From the NCBI GenBank assembly GCA_022385805.1, contig MU277676.1, positions 183,568 to 247,567 on the forward strand: a stretch of DNA of 64,000 nucleotides, written 5' to 3'. Below the pieces are notes generated by a model. The model was not told the origin of the DNA. It saw nothing but the letters and a program-made list of their open reading frames with translations, and ran no database searches. Source of the DNA: Pilatotrama ljubarskyi. Taxonomy: Eukaryota > Basidiomycota > Agaricomycetes > Polyporales > Polyporaceae. The translations under genes were made by a program, and so were the position numbers. This document shows, piece after piece, positions 31,880 through 43,666 of the stretch; the first letter of the stretch is position 1; each line of letters begins with the position of its first letter.

Positions 31880-33381
31880 TCAGAATCCAGCGACAATACC
31901 ATCGAATGCGGGCTTCTTCACGAGATTCTGGCGAAGGCCTACGTGAGAAACGACATCCGCACTGGGGCGACTGAACACGTACCTGGTCCCAAGGGGTGGC
32001 GGCACCCTGGCCCGGGAACGTGCTTGGAATGAAAGAGAACTGCAAGCGATGACGGTCAGTTCACCGCTGTCCATACAGAGCACACAGACGCCATACCTTG
32101 TCGGTGAAGTCCCAGAGGGTGATGCCGACACATTTCGGCACTGCCTGGCAGGCGGCGATGACCGTCTGGTAGTCCTGCTTCTGCTGCTCCAAGAGTGCGG
32201 CAGTCTCCGGAAGCGTCATGCGGATGTCGAGCTCCGTGATGGCGACCTCAACGCCGAGGGCGACGAACTCTTGCATATTCTGGACCAGAGTAGTGGGTAC
32301 CTGACCGACGATGAAATGCGACTGCAGGCCGATACCGTCGATCGGGACGCCCTGAGACTTGAGGGTCCTAACAAGGTTCTTCATGGCGGTCGCCTTGGCG
32401 CCTGAGGGTGTACGTTTGGCGGGATCCTAAGAGGAGAGGAGGCAAGTCGTGGGCATACCTGTCCCCTCAATGTTGAAGTCGTTGATGTAGACCTTCGCAT
32501 TGGGGTCGGCTGCCTTCGCGGTGCGAAGGGCAGTGGCGATGTAGCCCGAGCCGAGAGTGTTGAAGAAAACGTCAGAGCGGAACGAACCATCATCGTTCAA
32601 CGGCTCTGAGGTTCAATATGGCAAGTCAGTTCTCCATCCAGATGAAGTGTCAGTGAAGGTCATACCGTTCACTACATCCCAGCTATCTACAATCGAAGTT
32701 AGTCATGTGAGTCTCACGCTCAAACCGCTCGAACTTACAGCTGCAAGGGTGCGAATGAGCATCACGTTTCGACGGGAAACGGGGTGAGAAGACTTACACG
32801 TGTCCCTTGTACCGGCTAACAAGTGTGCCGCAGTGATTTTGGATGATAGAAGTGAGCTGGGCCGCGTTGAAGTTGCCGGAAGTCACCCAGCTCGGGAGCT
32901 GTTGGTGCCAGACGCAGTTGTGTCCTACAGACGATTCATTGCCGGCGCGTCAAAAGAGCAAAGTCCTCTGCACCTCGAAGCAGCAGCCCGCGGGAGATCG
33001 CGAGGTTGGCGATCTGATCAGCGAGCGTGAACGTGAACACGCCCTGCTGAGGCTCAGTGGCGTCCTGAGTTATGAAGAATAGGTATTTTGAGCGGAGATG
33101 CCAGGCGGCGAGCGAGCGCGTACCCATTTCATGCTGTTCTCGGCCGTGATCTGGCCGAACTGCTGAGGGTTTTCGAGGATGGCCGTGTATTGCGTATTGG
33201 TCAGCTCGTTGTTATCCGTCGCCGTGCCCAAGTAGAGCTTGCCGGCTGCTTTCGCCACCGCATGGAGACCCGCGACGTTAGATGTCGAGCCGGGAAGGCT
33301 GGCATCCGCCACCGGCGACGCCGGAATGGCGAAGGCGAGAGGGACTAAGGAGATGAACGCCGCGAGGACTGAGAACTGCAT
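31880..33381 (-). CDS. Secreted GH10 endo-1,4-beta-xylanase
   Basis: Cleaves internal beta-1,4 bonds of xylan outside the cell. The ATG at 33381 begins a signal peptide (MQFSVLAAFISLVPLAFA-IPAS), followed directly by the catalytic domain (LHAVAKAAGKLYLGTATDNN; QFGQITAENSMKW). The acid/base Glu lies in SWDVVNE-PLNDDGSF and its codon is split by an intron (GTATGACC to CCTCAG). The nucleophile Glu lies in VAITELDIRM. Later blocks are CVGITLWDFTDK, FSFIPSTFPGQGAATPWDQ and the last exon NLVKKPAFDGIVAGF-stop. There are many short introns. No CBM1 is present at the N-terminus and none follows the catalytic domain, so it is a single-domain GH10. A minus-strand TATAAA lies at 33431-33436. Confidence 0.95.
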
Positions 33382-33430
33382 GGTGGTCGAGATGTGGTTG
33401 ATGAGGTGAGTCGGCGATGCCGTTGCGTCC

Positions 33431-33436
33431 TTTATA
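33431..33436 (-). promoter_or_regulatory. TATA box of the GH10 xylanase gene
   Basis: TATAAA on the minus strand is 50 bp upstream of the ATG, implying a very short leader. Confidence 0.65.
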
Positions 33437-35482
33437 GCCCCAGTCCGCTCCCGACTGCCTTCACCTCACACAAGCGAAGAGTTTGAAAAGCACCCGTGCA
33501 CCCAAGAAGACGGGAGCTGGAAGGCTATTGGAGAGAGCTGGACGCTGCAAGAAGACGCAACCAGACCTCGTCCGGCCGCCGTACGCCTCCTGGATTGTGC
33601 ATCGGGACCCATGGACGTCGCAGAGGGTCCAATGTCCGCGCGCAGCTGGTCGGGCGCAGACACGCGTGACTGCCATTGCATGGAGCGCCTTTCGACATGC
33701 GGTGTTAGGCTCAGGAACACCACCCAAGGAGACACACGGCGGTGCGGAGAGGACTCACCAGAGGGAGCGGCGGTGCTAAAACAGTGCTCGCCGTGACAAA
33801 TGGCCCACGACCGCCTTGTGCGCGTGAATGACATGGCCAACTTGCCGGTCAGTAGCCATCCCAGCATAGGCGAAATGAACGCAAAATACTGGTTCTCCTC
33901 ATACGCGAGGCTTTCAGTTGGCAGTACTGAGCGCCGTTGTAGAACGGACATCGACCTATGCAATGATGTATGAAATCCTGACCATGCCTGCAGCACTCTG
34001 TGTAGTACTCACACTGCGGGACGGGTTATGTCGACCCGCATTTTTCTCACTGATCACGACCGCATGATCAGGCGTGTCTGAGCACTGGCCGAGCGCTGCG
34101 AATAAGGCATGGATATTAGTACTGTAATTCTTGGCCGTTGCTTTATTCTTAGAGAACGTGCGAAACTTAAAGTTCACCCGGTACCAATGCGAGAGAGCCT
34201 GAATGGCTGTCAACGATCAATGTGACGTTCTTTCACATGCACGCGGAACGCTTGACAGACCGATGCATAGGTGGGATGTTCCACGACCGCTTTCGGCACA
34301 ACGCAGCGAGCACTTGTGCCCCCGGGCGGAAGAAGTCTCTCGACCACTATGACCAGGTAGCAAATTCACGTACTCTGCATGAGTAGATCGTCCGACAACT
34401 GTGCATACCGTCACTATTGTCCAGTCCTGTCGAGGAGCGACATGCAGCCTGTACGACTGGCCAAGGTGCCTACAGAGCAGGCGTTCTTTGACTCTAATAC
34501 GACCGTCAGCGGACGTTTGCCATCCCTATCATGGTGTTCTTTCGTGAGGCCCTGAGCCTTGGGCCAGGAGCACGGACATCGTGACTCTTGACACAGAATG
34601 TACGCGCCCCCGCCACAGAGATTGTACCCAGGAAGGTTCTTGAATGCTGCGAACGTGTGCGTACCTCAGCGGTCACATGGCGAGAATAGTCGGTATTTGG
34701 AGGTCGGAACGGGTAGTGTTGACATTGCATCTCCGCATACGAACTCGAGAGTTGCCATACTCGCCGTTTGGAACCATTGAACGCTGGTGTGCGATTGGAG
34801 AAGACTGTCTCGGGTTCACGAATACGAGGGCAAGGTGGGCCCGTTCACAAGAAAACCAAAGCCGAGGCTCTGCATAGAAACCGAAGTGGTCAGAGGCTCA
34901 AAGCCAATCGGTCAGCACAACTAACAACTCACCCGCTAGCTGTCGGCGCGATGACCGATCTCCCCGGTGTTGCCGCGACTCTGGTAACGGGAGGGCCCGT
35001 AATTCGCAGCGTCTTCATACCACCTATGTTCGCCTGGATCGGAATGGAGCTCCCAATTACCGACTCGTTGTACAATGCTGCATGGGGGAGAAAGAGTTGA
35101 GAAGGACATGCAGAGATACTAGACCACGAGTAAGAGAGTTCTGTGAGATGGTCAAAGAAATTGCTAGTGAGTCCCTCCCGAGTCGACGTCTTGACGGTCG
35201 AAGTATATGGATCCTACAGCGGTTGAGATGCCTCCCTGGGGAAGGATTTCGTTGAACAATTGTGCACAAGATAGAGCCAAAAGACGTCGTTGCAATTCGC
35301 TGAGTGCGAGGCTCTTTGTCGACTCAGGCCACTCTGCCCAAGGTGGTGAACCGTGAGTGGGAAGGGCAGGTGTCGATCTGATCTGTACCCGCCACGTGGG
35401 ATGAGAGATACGGCGCTTACACCGGCAGCGCTACCTTTGGGCGCCTAGGTACATCCCCTCAGCCTCCGTCGCGCTTGCCGTC
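33437..35482. other. Long intergenic region between xylanase and LSM2
   Basis: About 2 kb between divergent genes. Short frames on both strands show no recognisable motif, and I cannot support a gene. Its left part should carry the xylanase promoter. Confidence 0.5.
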
Positions 35483-35995
35483 ATGGTCTGTCTGTTCAAC
35501 CTGCAATATATGCCTTGCTTGACTGATTGCCTTGGCTCCAGCTTATTTTCTCTGTCTTCAAAACGCTGACGGACCAGAGGGTCACCGTCGAGCTCAAGAA
35601 CGACCTCTCTATCACCGGCACCCTCAAGTCGGTCGACCAGTGCGTTTGAATGTCTCCAACGCGTCTGCAGGCGTTCACCATGCTCTATCCCAAGGTTTTT
35701 GAACATTCGGCTTGACAATATTAAGGTGCTAGACGAGGCAAGACACCCACATATGGTACGCCGGAACCTGGGATGCATGCCGCACGGTCCCTGACGCGAG
35801 ACGTCTGCGTAGATGGCGGTAAAGAACTGCTTCATCCGAGGCTCGGTGGTCCGGTACGTGCAGCTCCCTGCTGAGCATGTTGATACCCAGCTGCTGGAGG
35901 ACGCGACACGACGAGGTAAGCATTCAAGCATATACTTGCTGCGGCAGGTCTGATCTCGGGAATGCGCAGAGGCTGCCGCGACGAACAAGCGATAG
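35483..35995 (+). CDS. LSM2: LSm2, U6 snRNA/mRNA-decay Sm-like ring subunit
   Basis: Member of the LSm2-8 ring on U6 snRNA in the nucleus and the LSm1-7 decapping activator ring in the cytoplasm. Five exons are deduced: 35483-35485 (ATG only), 35542-35639, 35695-35755, 35813-35915 and 35970-35995, with introns of 54-57 nt. The product of about 96 residues begins MLIFSVFKTLTDQRVTVELK, followed by the Sm1 motif (NDLSITGTLKSVDQFLNIRL) and the Sm2 motif (KNCFIRGSVVRYVQL), and ends RREAAATNKR, closely matching LSm2 length and sequence. The first 5' splice site is GTCTGT, less standard than the others. Without the ATG-only exon the product lacks a start in the right frame. Confidence 0.92.
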
Positions 35996-36342
35996 CGCAT
36001 CGATCGTCTTCCTACTTCACTGGCTCCACACTGGCTCCAGACGAGTTTCATGTCTGCAGGTGCGCTCGTGTCGTGTATTATATCACTTGAATCTAGTACG
36101 CTCTGTTTCGCTGTGTAAACGCGCACCCCGCATTGTGTCTCATCAACTTCAGGCGACTCGAGTCCACCCCGCTTCTGAGACTTCAAGCGTATTCCTCACG
36201 GCAGCACTCGAGACGACCGCGTAGGATGGAAATGCAGCTAATCACGAGATTACACTATCTACTGATACAAACAGAGGCAGGACGAACTCTCTAACTCACA
36301 TCTATGCTACAGTTGCATGAACACGTCCATCGCCGCACCAGC
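35996..36342. other. Convergent 3' spacer
   Basis: 347 bp between LSM2 (+) and the basic unknown protein (-). Probably 3' untranslated sequence of both. No feature seen. Confidence 0.5.
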
Positions 36343-37859
36343 TCACGCTTTCCGCTTGCTCGAGACTCGCTTCGCCAAAGGCGATGAATCCGACGTTGCC
36401 GGACTGTTACTGCTCTTCTTCGCCCGGATCCTCGCGGAGGCCCTCACCGACCTGCTGGGCGACAGGCTCTTGCAAGTATCGCCAGCGTCCACTTTGTCAT
36501 CCACGTCGACGTCGCCAGGTGTACCAGCGCGCGTGGAGCTGCCGTCGGACACCTCCGCGCTCGCGACAGCCGTCGTCGTCAGCGAGAGCGAGGTAGAGAC
36601 CTCGGACGTGTCCGACCTCGCCGCGGAGAACGTGCGACGGTGGAGGCACCGACCTGCTGGCCTCGTCGGGGTTGGGGAAGAGAAGTCCTCAGCAAGCGGG
36701 CCACGGACGGGTGTGCTCGGGGGCTCTGATAGTGGGGAAGACGAGGGGCTGACAGCGGCGACTTTTCGCAGGGTGCGGGATACCCGTGAGCGCGCCTTCC
36801 GAGTGGTCCCCAGTTGAGTGGGGATCTTGGATAGGTGGTCGCCCGGTTCGACGACCTCTACATCCACGGACATGTCCGCCTCCGATGGTGGATCGATGCG
36901 GATAATCGGCGGGGCTGCAGGGGTCTTCTTTGCCTTCGCGTCGGGGCGCGCCTTCGAGCGTCCCTTGCGGGCTTGGGACGGCTTGGACTGCGCACCTTCC
37001 GCGGGAACCTCTGGGACGTTCGGCTGATCTCCTTGAGCGGCCTTTCCCTTGCGTGTTGCCCTTGCTGTCTCTGCCCTCTTCTCGACACGGGGCTCTTCCA
37101 CCGTCGCTACGCCTCGCTTGGGGCGTTTCCTCGCAGGCTCCGCCACGCTACCATGCTCCTCCATCTGCGCCCCTCGCTTCCGCTTACCGCCCTCAGGCTG
37201 TACTTCCGCCTCCGCCAGGGCTTGGGAAGGCTTCGCACGCGTCGCGCCGCGCCGCGGCACTGTACGCGTCTTCACGGGCTTCTTTGGCGGGGCCTCGGGG
37301 GCGTGGACGGTAGTGGGGCGGGGAGTCATCGGGAGCCATGGCTTCTGGTAGTTGCAGAGGCCGATGTAGTTGTACTCGACGTCGAGCCACGCGACCTCGC
37401 TCGGCACGACGATCCTTTGCGGTTTCTCGCCTACACACCGGGACAACGTCAGCAGGCCCCTCCGGCCCCTTCGAATTTGGAGGACGCACAGACGACTTCA
37501 TGAACCAATTGGAGGACCCGCCTCCTCGAGTTGCGCGCCCAGAACGCCCAATGAGCCGGGTGCTTGGGGAAGCTGTAGACCGCGAGCGCGGCGAGGACGA
37601 AGACGCGGCGCGCGTCGTCGAGCGACATGTCGGGATGCACGTTGAGCGCGTGCGCGACGCTCTCCGGGTGCGCGATACCGCCGTACTCGACGCGCCACCA
37701 TGTCGTGCAGTGGGCGAAGTCGGTAAGCTCGTGCCACGCCGTGTTGGTGCAAGTGCGGTCCGGGTGCGTATTGACTTCGGCTTGGACGAGGAAGGCCGCG
37801 GCGCACTCGATGTACGCCTGAACGTACGGATGGGTGACGGAGAGGCAGTCAGGGAGCAT
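36343..37859 (-). CDS. Unknown two-part protein: helical N-domain, basic nuclear-type tail
   Basis: Start ATG at 37859 (MLPDCLSVTHPYVQAYIECA). The first 120 residues look folded, rich in aromatic, His and Cys residues (WHELTDFAHCTTWWRVEYGG; VFVLAALAVYSFPKHPAHW). An intron near 37430-37500 joins to GEKPQRIVVPSEVAWLDVEY, then NYIGLCNYQKPWLPMTPRP. From there to the stop (RVSSKRKA) the chain is disordered with many Lys/Arg clusters (KRKRG, RKRPKRG), Ser-Pro sites and acidic gaps, suggesting a nuclear, DNA- or chromatin-associated protein. I do not recognise the family. A start at the upstream in-frame TTG (37910) is unlikely. Confidence 0.7.
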
Positions 37860-37927
37860 GGTGGTGGTGCGTTTCGGGAGAGAGAAACCAGTGGGTCTGA
37901 GAACGCGCAAGGTGCTGATGCGGGCGG

Positions 37928-37933
37928 TTTATA
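37928..37933 (-). promoter_or_regulatory. TATA box of the basic unknown protein
   Basis: TATAAA on the minus strand lies 69 bp before the ATG at 37859, supporting that start over the upstream TTG. Confidence 0.6.
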
Positions 37934-38798
37934 GGGGAAGGACGCGCAATGGGCTGGTGTGGCGATATACGAGATTCCTTTAAGCGACCTGCCTCTTTGG
38001 ACGAGAACGGGCGTGCCACCGCTGAAGAGACAAAGCGTGCTATTGCCCAGGCCTACTAGTGCTATCGCGGATTCGTTTAGTGGTCGTGTGGTCGTTACCT
38101 TGGATGTCGTGAACGCTTATTAGTGCCAAGAGCCTGCTTGGACTTCAGTCTATGGTGTGGCCGGACCAGCGGCGGTATTAGCGGAAAGGCAGGTGTAGGA
38201 TTAGGGGGTATAGGTGGAGGCTGTGGCGAGATATCCAGGACGGGGACGGACGCGCGATACACGGGCGCGGTTCTCTTTATACCTGTCACGCGAAAGATAT
38301 CTAGCATCGCAGACGCTTGCAAGGGACAAAGGGCTTGCGTTATTGTATTTCTGAGACCTGCTAGAAGGCTGCAGGGAGAGAAGGCGGAGTGGCACAAGTG
38401 GTAGAAAGAAGTGTGGGTTCATGGGAATTCGGTCGGTGCGTGCGTGTGGCGTACTAACAAGACCCCTCCTCGCCACTCCGAGAACTTCGGCAAACCCACA
38501 GCAGAGAGCGATATTGCACGCCAGCAGAGAGCGTTTATTGTCTTGCTAGCCTCTGCTATGACGGCCCAATGACCCCATAAGTTCTCACAGCTTCTACTTG
38601 GACCCTTCTTTGAGTCGTGCAGTCGCAGTGTACCGCGTGCCAGTGCATCAAGGTGTTTCGTATTTGATGATCGAGAATTCAAGCAATGGGGAGTTTACAT
38701 GGGTAGCAACATACTTGCAGTCATTGCCCACTCCAGATTTGCACGACGTGCAGCCGGCTCGCACATGAGGCCTGAGGTCTTCGAATATGTATTCAGAA
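37934..38798. other. Intergenic region
   Basis: About 860 bp between two minus-strand genes: the 3' side of the membrane-protein gene and the 5' side of the basic-protein gene. No gene, RNA or repeat is recognised. Confidence 0.5.
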
Positions 38799-40015
38799 TC
38801 AGGGAGCAGGCACATCCTCACCAGTTGCATCGGGCGAGTACACAGGTGGAGCCTCCGATGGGTACTCCGACGTAGACTCAGATGCCATCCTGCCTCTCCT
38901 CATTCGCTGAAAAGGAGAGAAGAAGCCCGCGGTCATCTTCTTGCCCATCGGTCTGCTCGGGGTCGCTGCGGGTTCCCCTGTACGTGTGCGGTCGCCCCGC
39001 GTAGCCTGTGATGCAGGGACTTGGTCTTCGGAGACGTCGGGGGAAGGGTGGTAGGTGGCTGCAGCAACCGAGGGCTCCCCTCCGTCGACTAGCTGTAGAC
39101 TCCGCAGAGAGGAGTGCCGTGAGGATTGAGACAGCGAGCGAGAGAGTGGGGGCTCGCGGAGGAAGGGAGTGACTTTCTCCGCGTCGGAGGGTTCAGCTGT
39201 GTCGTATATGCGAAAGGGGAGACTGTGAGCTTCTCCGAGTCACACCTATCGAGCAGCGGATATCAGACGCACAGCGATCGAACAGCTTGAAGTACTTGTG
39301 CTTTCTCCGCCGTAGCACGACCCATATCCCAAAAGCCGTTAGCGCCAGCCCTGCCAGAGCACCCAGGACCCCGCCCACAATGGGCGCCGCAGAGGTCCCT
39401 TGGGAATTTGGGGTAGAAGCAGTAGTAGTACCCCTTGGGCTCGCCGAAGTGCTAGTCGCCGGAACGGAGCTGGTAGCGTCGGCAGACGTCTCGGCGTTCA
39501 GCACGTCAGAGAGGTCCTTGTACTGGGACGGAGAGAGCCGGAACATGAACATGTCCAGCTGAAAGGGATAATCCTCTGTTGCCCGCCTCACGGTCACTTG
39601 GATCTTGTGGTCCCCGTCTGTCAAGCCTTCAACGGAGCAGAGCTGCATTGGCGTGGGGTTCCGAAAGTTCTGTCCGAGTCCAGGGAGCCTGTAGGGTGAC
39701 CCGTCTGACGTCGACACTCCGTCGACTGAGCACTCTATGACCGGGGTAGGGTCGTTGCGGGGGAGGACCCATCCGAACACGTAGATTGATATGCCTGAAA
39801 GACGTATGTTAGAGGTAATAAGACGATGGGGTACGGGAGGGCGAACCACGGAACTCGAGCGTCGCCGTGGAGTTCCCGTCCGTCGCGGTCGTCTGCTTCG
39901 TGGCATCCCCCGTAGATGCGATTGTGGTATCCTCCCAGGTGTCGTCATAGTGGACAAGTTGGTCTTTCGAATCGATGGAGACATAGCGATACTGCTCGTT
40001 CCGAATGCTGATCAT
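38799..40015 (-). CDS. Single-pass membrane protein with cytosolic PPVY tail
   Basis: Start MISIRNEQYRYVSIDSKDQL at 40015 (no classical signal peptide, as in many basidiomycete proteins of this layout). A beta-rich ectodomain follows (ISIYVFGWVLPRNDPTP; PMQLCSVEGLTDGDHKIQV; LDMFMFRLSPSQ), then a Ser/Thr stalk (TSSVPATSTSASPRGTTTAS), one membrane helix (APIVGGVLGALAGLALTAFG then IWVVL) and a stop-transfer RRRKHK. An intron near 39175-39255 joins to a Ser/Pro-rich cytosolic tail that ends YPSEAPPVYSPDATGEDVPA-P-stop. PPVY is a PPxY motif of the kind bound by WW domains of Nedd4/Rsp5-type ubiquitin ligases. The overall form resembles fungal wall-sensor or adhesion-like proteins; the ligand is unknown. 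Confidence 0.75.
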
Positions 40016-41342
40016 CGGGGCTAGAGGCAGATCGGAGTATAGGTGGTCCAAGGGCAGTGGGAAGGGGGAAAAGGCTGCAGGAGTGTGCTCTCCAAGGTAG
40101 GTGATGTGCGGCGCGATGAGAGACGAGAATGCGATAGAGGGAGTGCAATGCGGTTAAAAAGCTTTTCTCCCATAGGATAACCACGCTTATATACCACCGC
40201 AAGCAGAATAATTCTGCGCCTGAAGGCTGTACTTCACGTAATGACAGCAATGTTCCGGGGGGGAGGGGGGAGGGCGGGGGGAGGGGGTCCTGACCGCCAT
40301 AGGCACTCGACGTCCATTGACTGTATAGCTCTACCATCAATTTCAAAATTGTTTAGGCACAGCACCGATCTGCCACGAACATGGCGATGACTTAAGGCCT
40401 ACGCAGCTGTAACCATGATGCTGGAGTGCCAAAAAACTGAATGTCCACCGAGACGACTGTCGCTGGACAGCATAGGCACGAGGTGTGAACTGTTCTGTGC
40501 TTCCTGACCACAATATGATTAGCCAGTTGAGTGTACGCTCTGTATCTGATCGTCGCTCTGCATACCACAAGGCCGCCTCCCGCTTGCTTCCTGGATGACA
40601 GATGCATATGGCTGATAAAGCTGCGCGTGTTGGATAATATTTCGAAAGGTCTACAATTGGCACTGCGTCTGAGGCAGCCGCCACATCTCATACTTGAGCG
40701 GCATCTATGGTGAACCTGCACGAGAGAAGTCAGATTTTTGTGCACTGTTACCGGTCTGCATACTGACCACTGCAACGTGCGTTCGAGTACGAGGTCTCCT
40801 CAGGCTACGGAAATGAAGCCACAACTTAGTAACGAAGCAGACCGTGGACCGAAGTTCAGTCATCCGGGTTGTTCGCAGTCTGCCATCGCTAACAGTCGAC
40901 CAGATAAAAGTGGATACCGCGGCCACTGTGGACCATGACGGCGTTCCATTCATATTACAGATCGTCTTCCAAATCGTCGCGGACCATCCTCATGCGAAGT
41001 CGGGGTGTGCGGGTTCACTTTGGCAGAGTCGAGAACAGTCTGGTTCCGAGTATAGCACTAGGACTGAGTCGCAGGCCTGGATACGGTGCCGGGTGCGGAA
41101 TGGATGAGCTACAGCGCTCCCAAGGGTCCGAGCCATCGGGGTCGCCAGATGACGGCCTCCCGGACCGAGGGGCCGGTCAATCGAGCAACCCCGCATCGAG
41201 CGCTTGCGAGCAGGACTGCTGCTGCTTATCCTCCTTCCTCCTCCTTTTCAGCTTCAACATCTGTCTGCACGGCTGGTCGTCTGTTGGCCTATCGGTTCAG
41301 CAGAGTGAAGGGGACTGATTTATTGAGATTTCTGGAGAAGTC
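40016..41342. other. Divergent promoter region with G-rich tract
   Basis: 1.3 kb between divergent genes (membrane protein and F-box protein). No gene is supported. A G-run tract at 40256-40287 is the only notable structure. Confidence 0.5.
40256..40287 (+). repeat. G-rich tract, quadruplex-capable
   Basis: About 30 bases contain five runs of four or more G separated by single bases (ending GGGGGGAGGGGGTCC). The + strand could fold as a G-quadruplex. It lies about 240 bp upstream of the membrane-protein ATG. Confidence 0.7.
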
Positions 41343-43198
41343 ATGGCCAAGCGTTCCCTGTCTCCGGCTCCGCTACCTCCCTCCAAACGGATACATACCG
41401 CTTCGGAGGACCACACTCTGGCCAGCCTGCAGACCTTGCCGACATTCGACAACATCCTGTCGGACGAGATTGTCTTGTTCATCTTCTCGTATCTCTCGCC
41501 GTCGGACCTCTGTGCCGTTCAGCGTACGAACAGGAACTGGTCGAGGTTATCACTCGACAACCAGGTATGTCATGCAATGTATGCCATTTGATCGGAGAGC
41601 TCACCAAGCGATTCTACCATAGTTGTGGAAGACTTTATACATCAGCGAGTATGGACGCACGCGTTTGCGTGGTGCAAGAGGATTTATTGGTAGGGGGGAC
41701 GGCCGGGAGATCAAGCCTCTGCCAGGTAGGGCGAAGTCGGAAGACGTCAAGGACTGGAAATGGATGTTCCGCATCAGCTCCAACTGGCGTACAGGTAACC
41801 GTTCTTCCACGATCTCAATGATCGCGGGCACGCCTCACACATCTCGTAGGTCGGTGCTCGCTCGAGCATTTCGAGCTGGGCATACCCCCTCGGTTATTCT
41901 CCCGAGTTCAAGCACCCGAACAGACGCACCTCCTGCTAGCGGGAAGCTTGACGATCATGGCCTCCTCAAAGCCGAGCACACTTCCTACCGTACTTCTGAC
42001 CTCTCCCACACACTCATCACATACCTTGCAATGCCCTTCGCATCGGACCGGGGTCACGACCCACATCACCGCCCTCGCCCTAGACCAATCACCACCCACC
42101 TCAGGCCATCATGGGAAGCTAGTGTGCTTCCTCTCCACCGGCGAATTCTCCGTCTTCAGCATCAATCACCGGACTCCATCGTCTTCTGCGCGTCTGCTCA
42201 CGTATCAACCTTCGGCCGCGAACTCGCGTAGCACGCCCATAGTCCAAGCAGTGTATCATCACCCGCTGCTGGTGACACTGTCCGAGTCCTTCCGTCTCTC
42301 CCTCTACGACCTATCCTCCGACTCAGTACGCCACACTCAAACTCTCACCTCCTTCACGTCCTACCCTCCGAGCTCCCTGGTCCTCTCCTCCCAATCTCCC
42401 TCCACATACAAGCTCATCCTTGCTTACGCCATCCCAGTCTACCCGTCCCACTGGTCCGTCGGAGCGACGGAACTCCTCATCTCTAGCTCAGAGAACTCGC
42501 GCATGACCGTCGTGAGCACGCGCACGGCCCGTGCCATCGACGTGCCCCAAGGATGGGTGGACGAGCGCAAGATGCGTGCCGTGCGCGAGCAATGGAGCCG
42601 CAAGGTCGCCAGCGTAGCAGATACACAGACCGACGGGAAGTGGGTCGTGCTGGCGCCCGGTCAACACGTCCCTTCCCCGACTTCCTCAGAGGACCCGTCA
42701 TCGTCTTCGTCGACCGGCGGTTCTCCTTCCAATACGCCACCCTCGTCACCCTCCTCCTCCTCATCGGGCACGACGTTCACGTCCTCCAGGCTGTACACCG
42801 CGTCCGGCCTGCAGCTCTACCGCCTCTACTTCCCGTCATCCACGTCGGGCTCTTCCTCGCCGAAGCTGATGTTCGTGCGCACGCTGCACGGCCAGATCGG
42901 GCCTGTATCGACGCTCGCGCTCGCGGACGGGCGGTGTGTCAGCCTGGGAGTAAACGGCAGCATCTGGGTGTGGGACCTCGAGGCTGGGACGGGGACGGAG
43001 GTCACGCCTGGGGTCACTGGTCCAACGAGCGAGGATGGCGAGGAGGGCAACGGTGACGAGGAGGACAGCGCGCCGGATGCATTCGAGGCTGTCAAGCTGC
43101 GCGTGGCGACGGGCGCACGGGGGTCAGTCGTATTCGACGATCGGCGGATCGTCAGCTCGCACGGCAGCGAGGTAGAGGTCAGACGGTTCGACATCTGA
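41343..43198 (+). CDS. F-box protein with beta-propeller-like C-terminal region
   Basis: Probable substrate receptor of an SCF ubiquitin ligase. ATG at 41343 (MAKRSLSPAPLPPSKRIHTA). The F-box is LSDEIVLFIFSYLSPSDLCA followed by VQRTNRNWSRLSLDNQLW (residues about 40-80), whose last part crosses an intron (near 41563-41622). A second intron near 41796-41850 precedes the long last exon. The C-terminal 400 residues contain strand-like segments of WD40 type (THITALALDQ; KLVCFLSTGEFSVFSI; VSTLALADGRCVSLGVNGSI then WVWDLEAG), so a propeller substrate-binding domain is likely. A Ser-rich insert is at 42670-42770. It ends VEVRRFDI-stop. The target is unknown. Confidence 0.85.
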
Positions 43199-43666
43199 GC
43201 TGGAGTCTGTACACTGGAGTTCTATTTGCTATCGTTATCTCTCTTGTATCGCCCCGTTTTGTACTTCCCACTGTACTCATAGTAATGTGTAGATGCATGG
43301 ATCTTGTTTCGATGTCAGCGCGGTCGTTGAGGCTGACGCTCATGGTGGCTGCAGCAGCGACACTGGGCGAAGTAATCCTCTACAAGATACCGAGCTGAGG
43401 GCTCAGGCATACGTGGATGATAGGCGGCCCGTCGTGTGCAGATTATGGGTACAGCGAGCGCTCAGCGCTGGGGGGTGCATATATCATAGTCGCAGCTGGC
43501 AGGCAAGATACTTATGAGCACAAGAATCTCATCCATCTCAATAGCGAACAAGGGCTACTCATACAAATTTGGAGTACCTGGTATAAAAGACAATCAACAT
43601 AGCGATACTGAAAACAAGGACAACAGAGGAGAGCGTTGAGGCGGTATCGTCATGCATGAACGATGC
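43199..43666. other. Convergent 3' spacer
   Basis: 468 bp between the F-box gene and SMC1. 3' untranslated sequence of both is expected. Nothing else seen. Confidence 0.5.

Noticed and set aside
37860..37910. Start of the basic unknown protein at 37910
   Set aside because: The codon there is TTG; the ATG at 37859 has a TATA box at the expected distance.
40016..40051. Start of the membrane protein at 40051
   Set aside because: That codon is TTG; the first ATG in frame is at 40015.
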